A stretch of DNA of 64,000 nucleotides from Protopterus annectens (lineage: Eukaryota > Chordata > Ceratodontiformes > Protopteridae): the NCBI RefSeq assembly GCF_019279795.1, contig NC_056738.1, forward strand, positions 403,379,771 to 403,443,770, read 5' to 3'. Below the pieces are notes generated by a model. That model was not told the origin of the DNA and did no database searches. It saw only the letters and a list, made by a program, of their open reading frames with translations. The translations under genes were made by a program, and so were the position numbers. This document shows, one piece after another, positions 11,025 to 21,329 of this stretch. The number at the start of each line of letters is the position of its first letter. Positions within the stretch are counted from its first letter, which is position 1.

Positions 11025-12015
11025 TTCATGTTTTATAGGTTGTTTTATTTTTCATACCTTTCACATTTTTTCATCATCTTTTACTAGTAATGTTATTTAA
11101 TTTCATGACTTTTTAAATATTTAGGGATGATGGGGTGTTTAGTTCAATATGATCTATGAACTAACGCCTTTTTTATTGAAAATGTGTAGTTTGAAGCAAC
11201 ATCGATTGATGATTAATGTCTGCTTTGTATTGTAAGCTTCAGGCATTAGGACCAAGAAGACCGCCTTGCTTTCCTCAAGATGCCCTATAGGCACTTAAAA
11301 GCACGTGATTTTCCGTGCAGATACGTGGGTCTGTTCGTCTTTCGTATAATGTAAAACTAATGTACAGATATGCTTATGGCTTCAAATCCAGTAAGGATTT
11401 TAATGATACAATTTTTTGTTGCATTATCATGTTGTTGGCGAACATGATTCTGTTAAGGACACTTCAGGGTGATTCATGGAACAATTATTTAGTGATGAAC
11501 CTACGCCCGTGAGTAGTGTTTTGTTATGGTTGACAATGTAACGACTGCAATATTCGTAAGAATGAATGTTCACATATTACTGACAATCTAAATGGAAGTT
11601 TGATGGTCCATGGTTTTTTGGCGTTAATGCATAGATCATCAGTGTTGTGTTTGATAAGATCGCTGGAACGATTTATGATTTTAGAATTTTGTGTATAGCT
11701 TTTATGAACAGTTTTACTTGACGTTCTTCCTAATTTGTTTTGGTCTCCATGACTATTAATTGTTTAGTTGATTAGTTGCAGTATGCTTACCTAATGAGCC
11801 CGCCAAAAGGTTGTATATATGCACCTGATATTTTATTTTGAACTAATATATCTGATGAAGCATAGCTTGACTATGCGAAAGCGCTCATTTTCTGTTTTTG
11901 AATAAACGTTTTTGCTACTACTTTAAACGACTGCCATTGGATTTTATCTGGGACAAGCTGCCTTTTGTGTTTTGGTGATACCTTCGTGGTGATTGCTCTT
12001 ACATTTTTACACCTA
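11025..12015 (+). repeat. PLE terminal direct repeat, left (pLTR)
   Basis: It runs from TTCATGTTTTATAGG to ACATTTTTACAC plus C/T and TA. It is nearly identical to 15996-16985, with about five substitutions or indels, one of them a T-run length change near 11610. It includes a hammerhead-like motif and ends just before ORF1. Confidence 0.94.
11844..11890 (+). ncRNA. Hammerhead-ribozyme-like motif, left repeat
   Basis: The core CTGATGA is at 11852-11858. Stem II GCATAG…CTATGC follows, then GAAA at 11877-11880 and the self-complementary GCGC with TC at 11881-11886. Hammerhead motifs are known in PLE terminal repeats. One extra A lies between the core and stem II. The very short, palindromic stem III suggests action as a dimer. 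Stem I pairing is weak, so activity is uncertain. Confidence 0.62.
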
Positions 12016-12107
12016 CGTTTTCCTTGTTTGGTGAGAGCATCCTTAGCTGTGAGTAGTACTCCTGGTATTGCTGTTTCTTGTTTTTTGTGTACTACTCTAC
12101 GCACACG

Positions 12108-13103
12108 ATGGAAAGTCAGAACGTTGGGAATGCTTCCACTCCAGGGCCGAGGGATACGTCTCGTTTGTGGACAGGTCTGTTTGTACAAGATCTTAACCCT
12201 TTATTGTCACTGGATTTGAATGAGGCACCAACCCATAGATCTGCTTCTGATACTGGAGAAAATTTACAAGATTTTCATGACCAACTGAGAATGTTGGAGA
12301 ATAATCTCTACCAACTACAGAGATATTTATGGCAAAGACTACACCTAGAAGCGTGCTTGCATTACAAGGTAGTCCCCAGAGGCATGCGGGTCTTCTGCAT
12401 GCCTACGTATGGGGACTCCCACCCTTCTCTATTAAAGCAATGGCAGGATTTGAACATCAATCTAGGATTCGACTATGTAAGACTTCTATTGAATTATTTC
12501 TCACCACTGGAAACTGAACTTCGGAATAAAACTGATATTCTTTACCAGAGAATACTTGATAACTTCACCTCTGATTACTGTAGTGAAAAACTTTGTGTAG
12601 TCTTAACACATGTTAAGACATTTGGTGAAAGGCTGAGCAAGACCAAGCAACACAAACTTAAGAGAGACCATATGGATTTTCAAAATGGCCATGTGTTTGT
12701 GTGGCCCAGACACCAGGGTGAACAAGCTAGTACCATACGTAATACAACCAATCATGTACATGTTACAGTTGACTCAGAAGTTGTCAATGACTTACTGCCA
12801 CAATCTCTTGATATCCACCCTATTGTGCAGGCAGTAACTGTTTCCAACAGAGTCCGTGACTTGGACCCGATTGAGATCCCCGATATGGACACACCACCAC
12901 CCAATCAGGAGGCCCTGCAAAGTCATCATAATACAGGAGCCATACCTAAGAATAAGAACGTGAAAGAAATGCAGAACCCCCCTTTTTTACCCTACCAACG
13001 GAAGTTTGCTCCACAAGGGAGGGGGCGCTCCAGCAGCAGGGGAACGAGAAAATGCAAATACTCCGAGGAACGGAACATGCCCAACAGAAGGACAAGGTAT
13101 TGA
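12108..13103 (+). CDS. PLE ORF1 / N-terminal region of the PLE protein
   Basis: The protein of about 331 aa starts at MESQNVGN; an upstream in-frame ATG at 12078 is less likely. The middle is rich in Leu and charged residues, followed by SKTKQHKLKRDHMDF and the sequence up to VFVWPR. This K-rich then aromatic pattern is typical of the region before the RT in Penelope-like proteins. The C-terminus is basic (GRGRSSSRGTRK). It overlaps the next frame by about 50 bp (13052-13103). It may be a separate ORF or the start of one protein broken by an indel. Confidence 0.75.
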   Translation: MESQNVGNASTPGPRDTSRLWTGLFVQDLNPLLSLDLNEAPTHRSASDTGENLQDFHDQLRMLENNLYQLQRYLWQRLHLEACLHYKVVPRGMRVFCMPTYGDSHPSLLKQWQDLNINLGFDYVRLLLNYFSPLETELRNKTDILYQRILDNFTSDYCSEKLCVVLTHVKTFGERLSKTKQHKLKRDHMDFQNGHVFVWPRHQGEQASTIRNTTNHVHVTVDSEVVNDLLPQSLDIHPIVQAVTVSNRVRDLDPIEIPDMDTPPPNQEALQSHHNTGAIPKNKNVKEMQNPPFLPYQRKFAPQGRGRSSSRGTRKCKYSEERNMPNRRTRY

Positions 13104-15408
13104 CTTTGGTGTTTAATTTTTCTAACCATGCTATTGATACAGCTACGTTTAGCCTTCTCAATAGAGGGCTCTCCTTCATTCCTGCTGCCAAAGCATCGTT
13201 AGAAGACACTCTATTGGACTTAAGACTGTTTTGTAGACGTGTTTGTCTTAAGCTTTTATTTGCTGACAGTGACTGTGGTACTAGCATAAATGAACTATCT
13301 AATATGTTCAAGAAAAAGAGTACCTTTTCACCTCCATTACAACCGATGGTACAATGTTTTTTGGATTTATGTGAAAATGATTTGTATGCACTGTTTTCTT
13401 CGACACACAGCAGGAAAGGGAAGTTCTACAATCTCAATAGAGATGAAAACCGTGCCTTAACTTGGCTAAAGGGCAATGATAAGTTGGTTGTGAAGCCTGC
13501 AGACAAAGGGGGGGGGGGGTAGTACTAATGGACTCAGAGGAGTATAAGAGATGTATGAATGAACTGCTATCTGATCATAATACTTATACACGTATTTCCT
13601 TACATCAGGTTTCTACCATCATTAACACTGTCAAAGATAATATTTATGATCTGTTGCTATGCAGACAGATTAGTACAGAGATGTACGAATATCTTTTGCA
13701 AACCGACCCTATCATTCCCATTCTTAAAGGCCTCCCAAAGGTTCACAAGGAGACATGGCCCATTCCTATGAGACCCATTGTAGCAGGAGAGAAATGGGTC
13801 ACGGCCCATATATCCATCTTTTTAGAGAGTATCCTACGCCCAGTGGTTGATAGTTGTAGCAACATACTTAAGGATACCTATCAACTACTTGAGACTTTGA
13901 AATGTGTACATCTGGAGAAGCCTAAGGCATGTTATCTACTCATAACCATGGATGTTGAGAAACTTTTTACTTCCATCCCTAATGATATAGGCATCCAATA
14001 CATCAGGGAATTATTGCACAAGGAAACTCAGTTCTCCAGTGATAGAATTATACTGGTTACACAACTGTTAGATATAGTTTTGAACAACAACATCTTCATA
14101 TTTGGAGATGAGTATTTCCTGCAGGCATGGGGGGTAGCCATGGGGACCCCCTGTGCCAATACATATGCTAACCTGGTAGTATATTGGTGGGAGAAGTTGT
14201 TTTTGTTTACTCATACATCCTTCAGACAGGTTAAATACTATAAACGGTTTGTAGATGACATACTTATAATCTGGGAAGGATCAATTACAGATTTTCTAAC
14301 ATTTCTGGAACATCTACATACCACCACTAATTTTTTGAGATTCACTGTAGACAGCTCACATCATTATGTAAACTTTTTAGATGTCACACTACGGTTGACC
14401 GACGAAGGTACCATCACTACTACACTGTATAGAAAAACTGCATGGAGAAATGCATTGCTAGCTGCCGATAGCATGCATCCAGCCTACACATTTCGTGGGA
14501 TAGTAACTAGCCAGTTTATTAGGGTATCTAGACTTTGTCAAAGCAAGAATGACCTTTTTGAGGAATCCAGTAAATTAGAACTTCTATTTAAAGAAAGGGG
14601 CTATGATATGAATATGGTCAGAAAAATCAGACGTGATATCATTGGTGACATAGATCTTGCCACCACTGGAAAATCCTTTACATCACATGGATATAGGAGT
14701 AAAGCCTCTATGGAATTGACCTCTTATGAAAATAATGTACACTATGTTATTAAATATACAAATGAAGTAGAAAGCATTAGAGGTATCATCAGAAAAAATT
14801 GGAATGTTCTTACTGTGAATAAGCAAATTAAAGGCATAGTGGGCCCCACACCCAGGTTTTGTTATAAAAACAGTGATAATCTTAAGAAACAACTTTGCAA
14901 CAATCAGCATATTACTAATGTAGGTAAACCTACTGGTTTACTCTTGGGTGATGTAGTAATCAAAGGGACTCATCCATGCTTACATTGCCCTAGGTGTAAT
15001 AGCCTAAGTAAAACGCAGGAATATAAGCATCCCAACATGGACATAATATTCAAACCTAAATTTTATGCGGATTGCAATACTAGGAATGTGATTTATTTGG
15101 CTACCTGCTCTTCTTGTTCAGCCTTCTACATAGGTTTAACCAAAAGAAGATTGCGTGATCGCATTTATGATCACCTTTACGAAATTCGGAGACAAGAGGA
15201 AACCAATGCTAGACATGTGCAGGATAATCGTTCCCACTATTTTACTTTTAGGGTCCTACAGGTCATTACACCTACTCTAAGGGGAGGCAATACTGATCAC
15301 ATGTTGGCTAAAGCTGAGCTACATTGGATATTAAAATTAGCAGCGCACCTTCCACCGGGCCTGAATAGTTCTATACCTTTAAAACCTGCACTAGTTGAAC
15401 GCAGATAG
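13052..15408 (+). pseudogene. PLE reverse transcriptase with GIY-YIG endonuclease, split at a G tract
   Basis: Two frames cover this: 13052-13522 (NHAIDTATFSLLNRGLSFIP, ending KPADKGGGG) and 13528-15408 (626 aa). The break is a G12 run at 13509-13520 inside the conserved KPADKGG block. In the 626-aa part, motif A (TMDVEKLFTSIP) is near residue 140, motif B (GVAMGTPCANTYANL) near 210 and motif C (RFVDD) near 240. Near 495-545 a Cys-rich stretch leads into VIYLATC…AFYIGLTKRRLRDRI, the GIY-YIG nuclease. The endonuclease nicks the target and the RT primes there. Except for the G tract it looks intact. Confidence 0.9.
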
Positions 15409-15995
15409 AATCATATAAGGAAACACCGGGTTATACTCTGAGCAGTGTTCTCTACATGGTTCTTTCATACATAGTGCTATCAAACTATGATGGTTTTACC
15501 TTCTACATGTCCGTATAGTATTGTTATACTCCTCAGCCTTGTTCTGATGGGTCCTTTAGACATATCTGACATTTTCATTGTTGTAATTAATTCATACTAC
15601 ATACTCTATATTTGTTGATCATACAGCTAGTATTACAGCATGAGTATTGCCTCTCATCCATAATGGGTGTTCATGTGTTTTCTCATTTCATGATCCAGCA
15701 CCCTGATTTTTTACTCATGGAACCATTCTCTATATACGTTGGTTCATATATTTTTTATCACATGTCACTCATAGTGCACCAGGATGGTTTGAGTTTTGAT
15801 ACATACTTTTTGATTTTTTATAGTATGTGTAATTCGTATAGTCGTTTACCTAGTTTTGTTAGATGCATTTTCAATAGCAGACCACATGCTTGGCTTTTCA
15901 ACACATCCACTTGAGCAGGTGTTACATTTGGTGTGTAGAGATGTTTTGTAATCTACTGGCTCATACTTAGAGTTGGTTATTATCGTTCTACATTT
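15409..15995 (+). other. PLE 3' unique region before the right repeat
   Basis: AT-rich sequence lies between the endonuclease stop codon and the right direct repeat. I recognised no convincing gene. Confidence 0.6.
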
Positions 15996-16985
15996 TTCAT
16001 GTTTTATAGGTTGTTTTATTTTTCATACCTTTCACATTTTTTCATCATCTTTTACTAGTAATGTTATTTAATTTCATGATTTTTTAAATATTTAGGGATG
16101 ATGGGGTGTTTAGTTCAATATGATCTATGAACTAACGCCTTTTTTATTGAAAATGTGTAGTTTGAAGCAACATCGATTGATGATTAACGTCTGCTTTGTA
16201 TTGTAAGCTTCAGGCATTAGGACCAAGAAGACCGCCTTGCTTTCCTCAAGATGCCCTATAGGCACTTAAAAGCACGTGATTTTCCGTGCAGATACGTGGG
16301 TCTGTTCGTCTTTCGTATAATGTAAAACTAATGTACAGATATGCTTATGGCTTCAAATCCAGTAAGGATTTTAATGATACAATTTTTTGTTGCATTATCA
16401 TGTTGTTGGCGAACATGATTCTGTTAAGGACACTTCAGGGTGATTCATGGAACAATTATTTAGTGATGAACCTACGCCCGTGAGTAGTGTTTTGTTATGG
16501 TTGACAATGTAACGACTGCAATATTCGTAAGAATGAATGTTCACATATTACTGACAATCTAAATGGAAGTTTGATGGTCCATGGTTTTTGGCGTTAATGC
16601 ATAGATCATCAGTGTTGTGTTTGATAAGATCGCTGGAACGATTTATGATTTTAGAATTTTGTGTATAGCTTTTATGAACAGTTTTACTTGACGTTCTTCC
16701 TAATTTGTTTTGGTCTCCATGACTATTAATTGTTTAGTTGATTAGTTGCAGTATGCTTACCTAATGAGCCCGCCAAAAGGTTGTATATATGCACCTGATA
16801 TTTTATTTTGAACTAATATATCTGATGAAGCATAGCTTGGCTATGCGAAAGCGCTCATTTTCTGTTTTTGAATAAACGTTTTTGCTACTACTTTAAACGA
16901 CTGCCATTGGATTTTATCTGGGACAAGCTGCCTTTTGTGTTTTGGTGATACCTTCGTGGTGATTGCTCTTACATTTTTACACTTA
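15996..16985 (+). repeat. PLE terminal direct repeat, right (pLTR)
   Basis: This is the second copy of 11025-12015, about 99.5% identical by eye. It abuts the right target duplication. Confidence 0.94.
16814..16860 (+). ncRNA. Hammerhead-ribozyme-like motif, right repeat
   Basis: CTGATGA is at 16822-16828, GAAA at 16847-16850 and GCGCTC at 16851-16856. Compared with the left copy one loop base is G instead of A, which allows a seventh stem II pair (GCATAGC/GCTATGC). The core is unchanged. Confidence 0.62.
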
Positions 16986-17000
16986 CATAATCCGAAGCGT
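16986..17000. repeat. PLE target site duplication, right copy
   Basis: An exact copy of CATAATCCGAAGCGT. The DIRS-3 RNase H sequence resumes immediately after it. Confidence 0.95.
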
Positions 17001-18105
17001 CCGTGGTTATGACCTGAGAAGGTTGAGGCAGACGAAAGGGATTCCCTTAGTTTAAGGCGCAAGCCCTGGACCACCAAAGGAACTCCTTTTGGAGGCAGGG
17101 AATCAGTGGAATCATTGTGTCCAGACTGTGGTAATGCTGTGACCATACACTCTTTAGGTACCATTGAAGCTTTCTCATATGAAGCCTTGCATTTCGAATC
17201 AACAGGATGCAAGAAGCCATGTAGCCCAATGCCTGCAGGAATTTCCTTGCAGTGAGCTGAGTTAAAGTAGCCAAGGCTTTGAAAACTGAGGCCAGCTGTA
17301 ATTGTTTTTCTGGAGTGAGGAAGGCCCTTTGCAAGCTTGTGTTTAGAAGAGCTCCCAAAAAGATCATTTGCTGAGAGGGGATCTAATGTGACTTTTTTGT
17401 GTTCACTGAAAATCCCAGTAGAAGGAGAAGACGTTGAACAAAATGCAGATGAAGTAAAAGGTCTTTGCTGTCCGCCTGAATAAGGCAGTCGTCCAGATAG
17501 GGGTAAATTTGAATCCCTTGGAGTCTGCAATAAGCTACTACTGGAGCCAGGCACTTGGTAAAGACTCTGGGCGCAGTAGATAAGCCAAAGGGCAGTACAG
17601 AGAATTGAAAGTGCCTCGAACCTGCCTTGAATCTGAGGTATTTTCTGCGTTCCTGCCTGATGGGAATGTGTAAGTAGGCTTCCTTCAAGTCCAATGTCAC
17701 CATCCAAGCATCCTGGGAGAGCACTGGAAGAAGTTGTTGTAGAGTAAGCATCTTGAATTTTGGAATTTTCAGAAAGGTGTTTAATACTGAAAGGTCCAGA
17801 ATAGGTCTCCATGAGTTTTGTTTTCTTGGGACCAGAAATAGTCTTGAGTAAAAACCTTTTCCCATCTCTGAAAGTGGAACAGGCTCTATGGCTCTCATGG
17901 CCAATAAAGCGTCCACTTGATTTAAGGCCTCTGACCATTGATGTTTTGGCAGATCTGGCCAACCGATAGACCTTGGCAGAGTATGAAAGTGGAATTTGTA
18001 ACCTCTTAAAATCACGTCTAAAACCCATTTGTCTTGGGTAATATGAGTCCAATTTTGGTAGAAAAGAGAAAGTTTTCCTCCGAGAGGGGCTTCCAGGCAA
18101 GGAGG
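17001..18105 (-). pseudogene. DIRS-3 reverse transcriptase and start of RNase H
   Basis: Frame 17383-18015 carries the RT palm: RPILDLSVLNTFLKIP, motif A TLDLKEAYLHIPI, motif B LPFGLSTAPRVFTKCLAP and motif C YPYLDDCLIQ. Frame 17047-17367 continues with the thumb (LGYMASCILLIRNARLHMRKLQWYL). An indel near 17370-17385 separates them. A second, overlapping frame is open across 17000-18100 and resembles the same overlapped frame in DIRS-8 (ALSILCTALWLIYCAQS). Confidence 0.88.
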
Positions 18106-18149
18106 ACCTGTAGCCCAGCAGAGAGAGTCATTGGGTCAGCTTCCTTTGT

Positions 18150-19721
18150 GATTGAGATCTGTCTTCTCCCCTTCTAGGTGATGAAGCAGTCCATTGTCTG
18201 GACCTGTTAAGAGGCCTGAGCCCGACTTCTGGAGCGTCTAATATCTTCCCCTTTGAGGCCTGTCAGACGTGGGAAAGGACCAATTTTTGGAGGGCCAATT
18301 TCTAGAAAATCTAGCGGGCTGAACTTGTAAGAAATCTTTAACAGTCTGCATCGATTTCGCTTTATCCTCCATCTTTTGAATAACCTCCTCAGCTTTAGAA
18401 CCAAACAAAACATCATGCTGAACAGGGGCATCTAACAATTTAGCCTTAACTAGCTCAGGTAAATTCTGCTCTCGAAGCCAAGCATGTCTCCTGATAACAG
18501 TACCAGAGGCTGCGGCCCTACAAGATGCCTCCAAGGCATCAAAACCACAATGTAAACTATGTTTGCTAACTTGTTCAGCTGCATGCAGTACATCTTGTAA
18601 TTCCTTGTCCTCTGCACATGCAGGAAAGGAAGAAAGTTTTTGTTTTAAAACAGACAAAAGAAATTGCTGATACTTGAACATAGGAAACTGGCAATTTAAA
18701 GCTCTAATAGAAAGAGTAGCAGAAGTATACACCTTTTTGCCCCATCTGTCCAAGGCACGAGAATCCTTTTCAGAGGGAATAGGATTTTTAGATGAAGCGG
18801 CCTTAGCAGCCTTAGAACCCTGAGAAATAGTTTCAGGATCTGCAGAAGGGTTCTTGAACAAAAATTGATGGGAATCAGGAACTCTGTAAAATCTATCCGG
18901 CTTAGAAGGAGCAGGCGGAAAGGAATCAGGATTCAGGTTAGCTTCAGAGAAAGCATCATCCACAATATCAAGAACAGGAGGAATAGCCAAAGGTCTGTGT
19001 TGTGGGAGAAGGAGAAATTCCCTTCTTGAAAGCGGAATAATCCTGACCTTCCCAATGAAAATGCTCTCTCATCTCATGCAGGGTTTCCCCAAAAGAAAAA
19101 TCTTCAGGGGGAGAAGCAGAGGGAATAGAGTCCTCTGCATCAGAATCCTCATAAGGAGGAAAAGAATAATCCTGGTCAGAGGAAGAGACTGAAGACACAG
19201 AAGCCTGATCAGAGGAATCATAAGGAATATCCTGTCTAGGCCTTTTTTCAGGAGGAGGGTGAGAACCCCTAATCATAGTAAGCAAATCTTCAGCCATCCT
19301 TAACAATTGCTTCTGGGTCTTGGGAGCTGAATCCGAAGAAGCTCGAGAAGGAACCCTTGGCTTAACATGAGTCTTTGACTTTGCCTGTGTCTTTGTAGAA
19401 ATAGTAATATGAGGAGGCCTGAAAACCCCTTCAGAAGCCGGTACCTGCACAGCAGTTCCAGACCCATCTGAAGGAGCGATGTCTGAAGGCCCTGCAGCAG
19501 ATAAAATACTGGGCCTAGTTGGCTCCCCATGGGAGTCAGTGTCGGCCATCGGTTCCGAAGTGGCTGACGACAGGGGCTGCAAAAGCACCTCACTGACGAC
19601 AGCCGAACCCGAAGCTGGCTCCGGCTGCAAAGTATCCTGTTTGGAACTTGGAGGCCTATCCTTGTCCTTGCGTTTTTTGTGAATTCCAGTTGTCGGTAAA
19701 GTATCCGACGACATCCTATAA
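18150..19721 (-). pseudogene. DIRS-3 gag, main part
   Basis: Frames 18968-19721 and 18238-18990 are joined by an indel near 19005-19020. They contain a basic stretch HKKRKDKDRP, a Ser/Pro/acidic middle (SSDQDYSFPPYEDSDAEDSIP), and a conserved C-terminal region (FYRVPDSHQFLFKNP, WGKKVYTSATLSIRALNCQF, ALEASCRAAASGTVIRRHAW, VKDFLQVQPARFSRNWPSK), then an Arg/Gly tail. The N-terminal part is displaced to 25265-25450 by DIRS-4. The role is inferred as the structural or nucleic-acid-binding protein of the element. Confidence 0.83.
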
Positions 19722-19940
19722 AGTACAGTTTTGTACCTACCATAAATGTAGATGTCCGAACTGGATAGCATCTGCAGTCATAACAAGTGGGTTGTCCTGT
19801 CGTCAGGCAGCCCTGCAGTCGGCCGGATTCCAAAGTCCGGGTCCGGCTTCGGCTGATGTCACACTCCTCCCGACGTCATCTCTGTTGGTCTTCGGGTATA
19901 AAAGCATCAGCCGACGCCATTTTCCTCAGTGTTTCTTGCC
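19722..19940 (+). repeat. DIRS-4 window-left terminal repeat with extension
   Basis: This carries an outer extension of about 30 bp not present in the right repeat, then the shared repeat with GACGTCA at 19872-19878 and TATAAAA at 19897-19903. It ends TTTCTTGCC. Confidence 0.9.
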
Positions 19941-20136
19941 CCAGATGCCAGTAGCCCTCTTGCAGGCTAAAATTTGGATAGATGCCAATGTTTCCAAATA
20001 GATAGAGGTAAACACAGCAATAAGCATATATGTACATATATACAAACAAATACACCATAAAGACTCCCCAAAAGCTAGCTATTAGGAGGGTAAACACCCT
20101 AGGAGTACCACAGAGGGAAGGAGGGAGGGTAATCCT

Positions 20137-20233
20137 GACTGCAGATGCTATCCAGTTCGGACATCTACATTTATGGTAGGTACAAAACTGTACTATGTCC
20201 TTCATGGATGCATCTGCAGTCATAACAAGTGGG
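20137..20233. repeat. DIRS-4 internal complementary region
   Basis: 20137-20201 is the exact reverse complement of 19722-19786. 20202-20233 is the exact reverse complement of the outer right end near 25233-25264. It thus carries a complementary copy of the joined element ends, GGACAT/AGTACAG. Confidence 0.93.
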
Positions 20234-20273
20234 TAGAATACCATAGCCAACTAGGGAGGAGGATAAAAGTAGA

Positions 20274-21315
20274 TTATGGTGTGTTTAGGATCCCTTGCAG
20301 TACAGCAGTGGCAAACCCTGCTCGGGATCTGGAATAAAGAGGCAAATTATAATGCTTGGCAAATGTATGCACGGAGGTCCAAGTAGCCGCCTCAATAATG
20401 TCTTTGGTTGCCACTCCTCGTAAGAAGGCTGTGGTAGTGGCTGTTGCCCTTGTAGAATGAGGTCTTATGTTCTGTGGAATTGGTTTTCCATGGAAGGAGT
20501 AACAGTATCGTATGCAATTTCCTATCCATTTGGAGATTGTCTGTTTGGAAATAGCTTTTCCTTCCCTTCCTGTTGCATAGGCTACAAAGAGTTGGTCAGT
20601 CTTTCTGCTATTTTTTGTTCTGTCCAAGTAGTAGCGTAGCTGTCTATGTACATCCAAGGTATGCAGTATTCTTTCCCTCTGTTTTGTGGGTTGGGAAAGA
20701 AGGTAGGTAGGTGGATTGCCTGGTTTAAAGACACTCTGGATACCACCTTGGGCATAAATGTAGGATTAGTCCTCAAGGACACTATCTTGGTGGAAGATTA
20801 GGAAGGGTTGCACTGCCATTAAGGCCTGTAGTTCTGAAACCCTCCTTGCTGAAGTAATTGCCAGGAGGAAAGCAGTTTTCCATGACAGGTGTTGTAGGTC
20901 TGCTGTTGCTGCTGGTTCAAAGGGTGATAGTGTCAACTTTTCTAGCACAAAGTTTAAATCCCAAGCTGGTAATGGTGGTTTCCTTGGAGGTTTTACATTC
21001 TTGATTCCTCTGAGGAACTGCCTGAGCAAAGGGTGCGAAAAACAGGTGGATCAAAGCTGTATTCTGCTGAAATAGCTGATGCATGTATCTTGATGGAGGA
21101 GTAGGACAGGCCTGAATGAAGAAGTTCGCCAGATACTCCAGAATGTTAGGCATATCTATGTTTGACACATCTTTTCCTCTTTCCGTACTCCAAATGACAA
21201 ACCTTTTCCATTTTCCAGCATAGCTCCTTCTTGTTGAAGGTCTGCGTGCTCCAAGAATAATGTCTTTAACTCTTTGGGAAAGTTCTGGATTAGCTGCTGC
21301 TATGTGATGTTCCAA
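20274..21315 (-). pseudogene. DIRS-4 tyrosine recombinase (shared 2-bp deletion)
   Basis: Blocks in order are the core-binding domain (RRPSTRRSYAGKWKRF), SARRVSELQALMAV (Arg I), the lesion, RVSLNQAIHLPTFF, KQTISKWIGNCIRYCY, RPHSTRATATTTAFLRGV (HxxR) and VHTFAKHYNLPLY. At 20775-20785 the sequence GGACACTATCTTGG is two bases shorter than GGAAACTCTGTCTTGG of DIRS-3, shifting frame between Arg I and HxxR. A second indel lies near 21040. The catalytic boxes themselves look preserved. Confidence 0.88.
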
Positions 21316-21329
21316 GCAGGCAGTTGCAG

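Larger units (their letters stand above)
11024..16985 (+). mobile_element. Penelope-like element (GIY-YIG type) with long direct repeats
   Basis: This 5.96-kb plus-strand insertion is flanked by a 15-bp target duplication. It has terminal direct repeats of about 990 bp, an N-terminal ORF, an RT of Penelope type (MDVEKLF, AWGVAMGTPCANTYANL, FVDDILI) and a C-terminal GIY-YIG endonuclease. Hammerhead-like motifs sit in both repeats. The repeats differ at about five positions, so the insertion is recent. It is the only large element here on the plus strand. Confidence 0.95.

Noticed and set aside
11315..11512. 65-aa ORF, identical at 16286-16483
   Set aside because: It lies in the PLE direct repeats, so the identity comes from the repeat rather than from protein conservation.
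11025..16985. LTR retrotransposon reading of the element with direct repeats
   Set aside because: The RT is of Penelope type with a GIY-YIG nuclease, and the 15-bp target duplication is longer than LTR elements make.
20274..21315. Phage or bacterial integrase
   Set aside because: The recombinase sits next to a DIRS RT and gag between DIRS ends, in DNA with a vertebrate exon.
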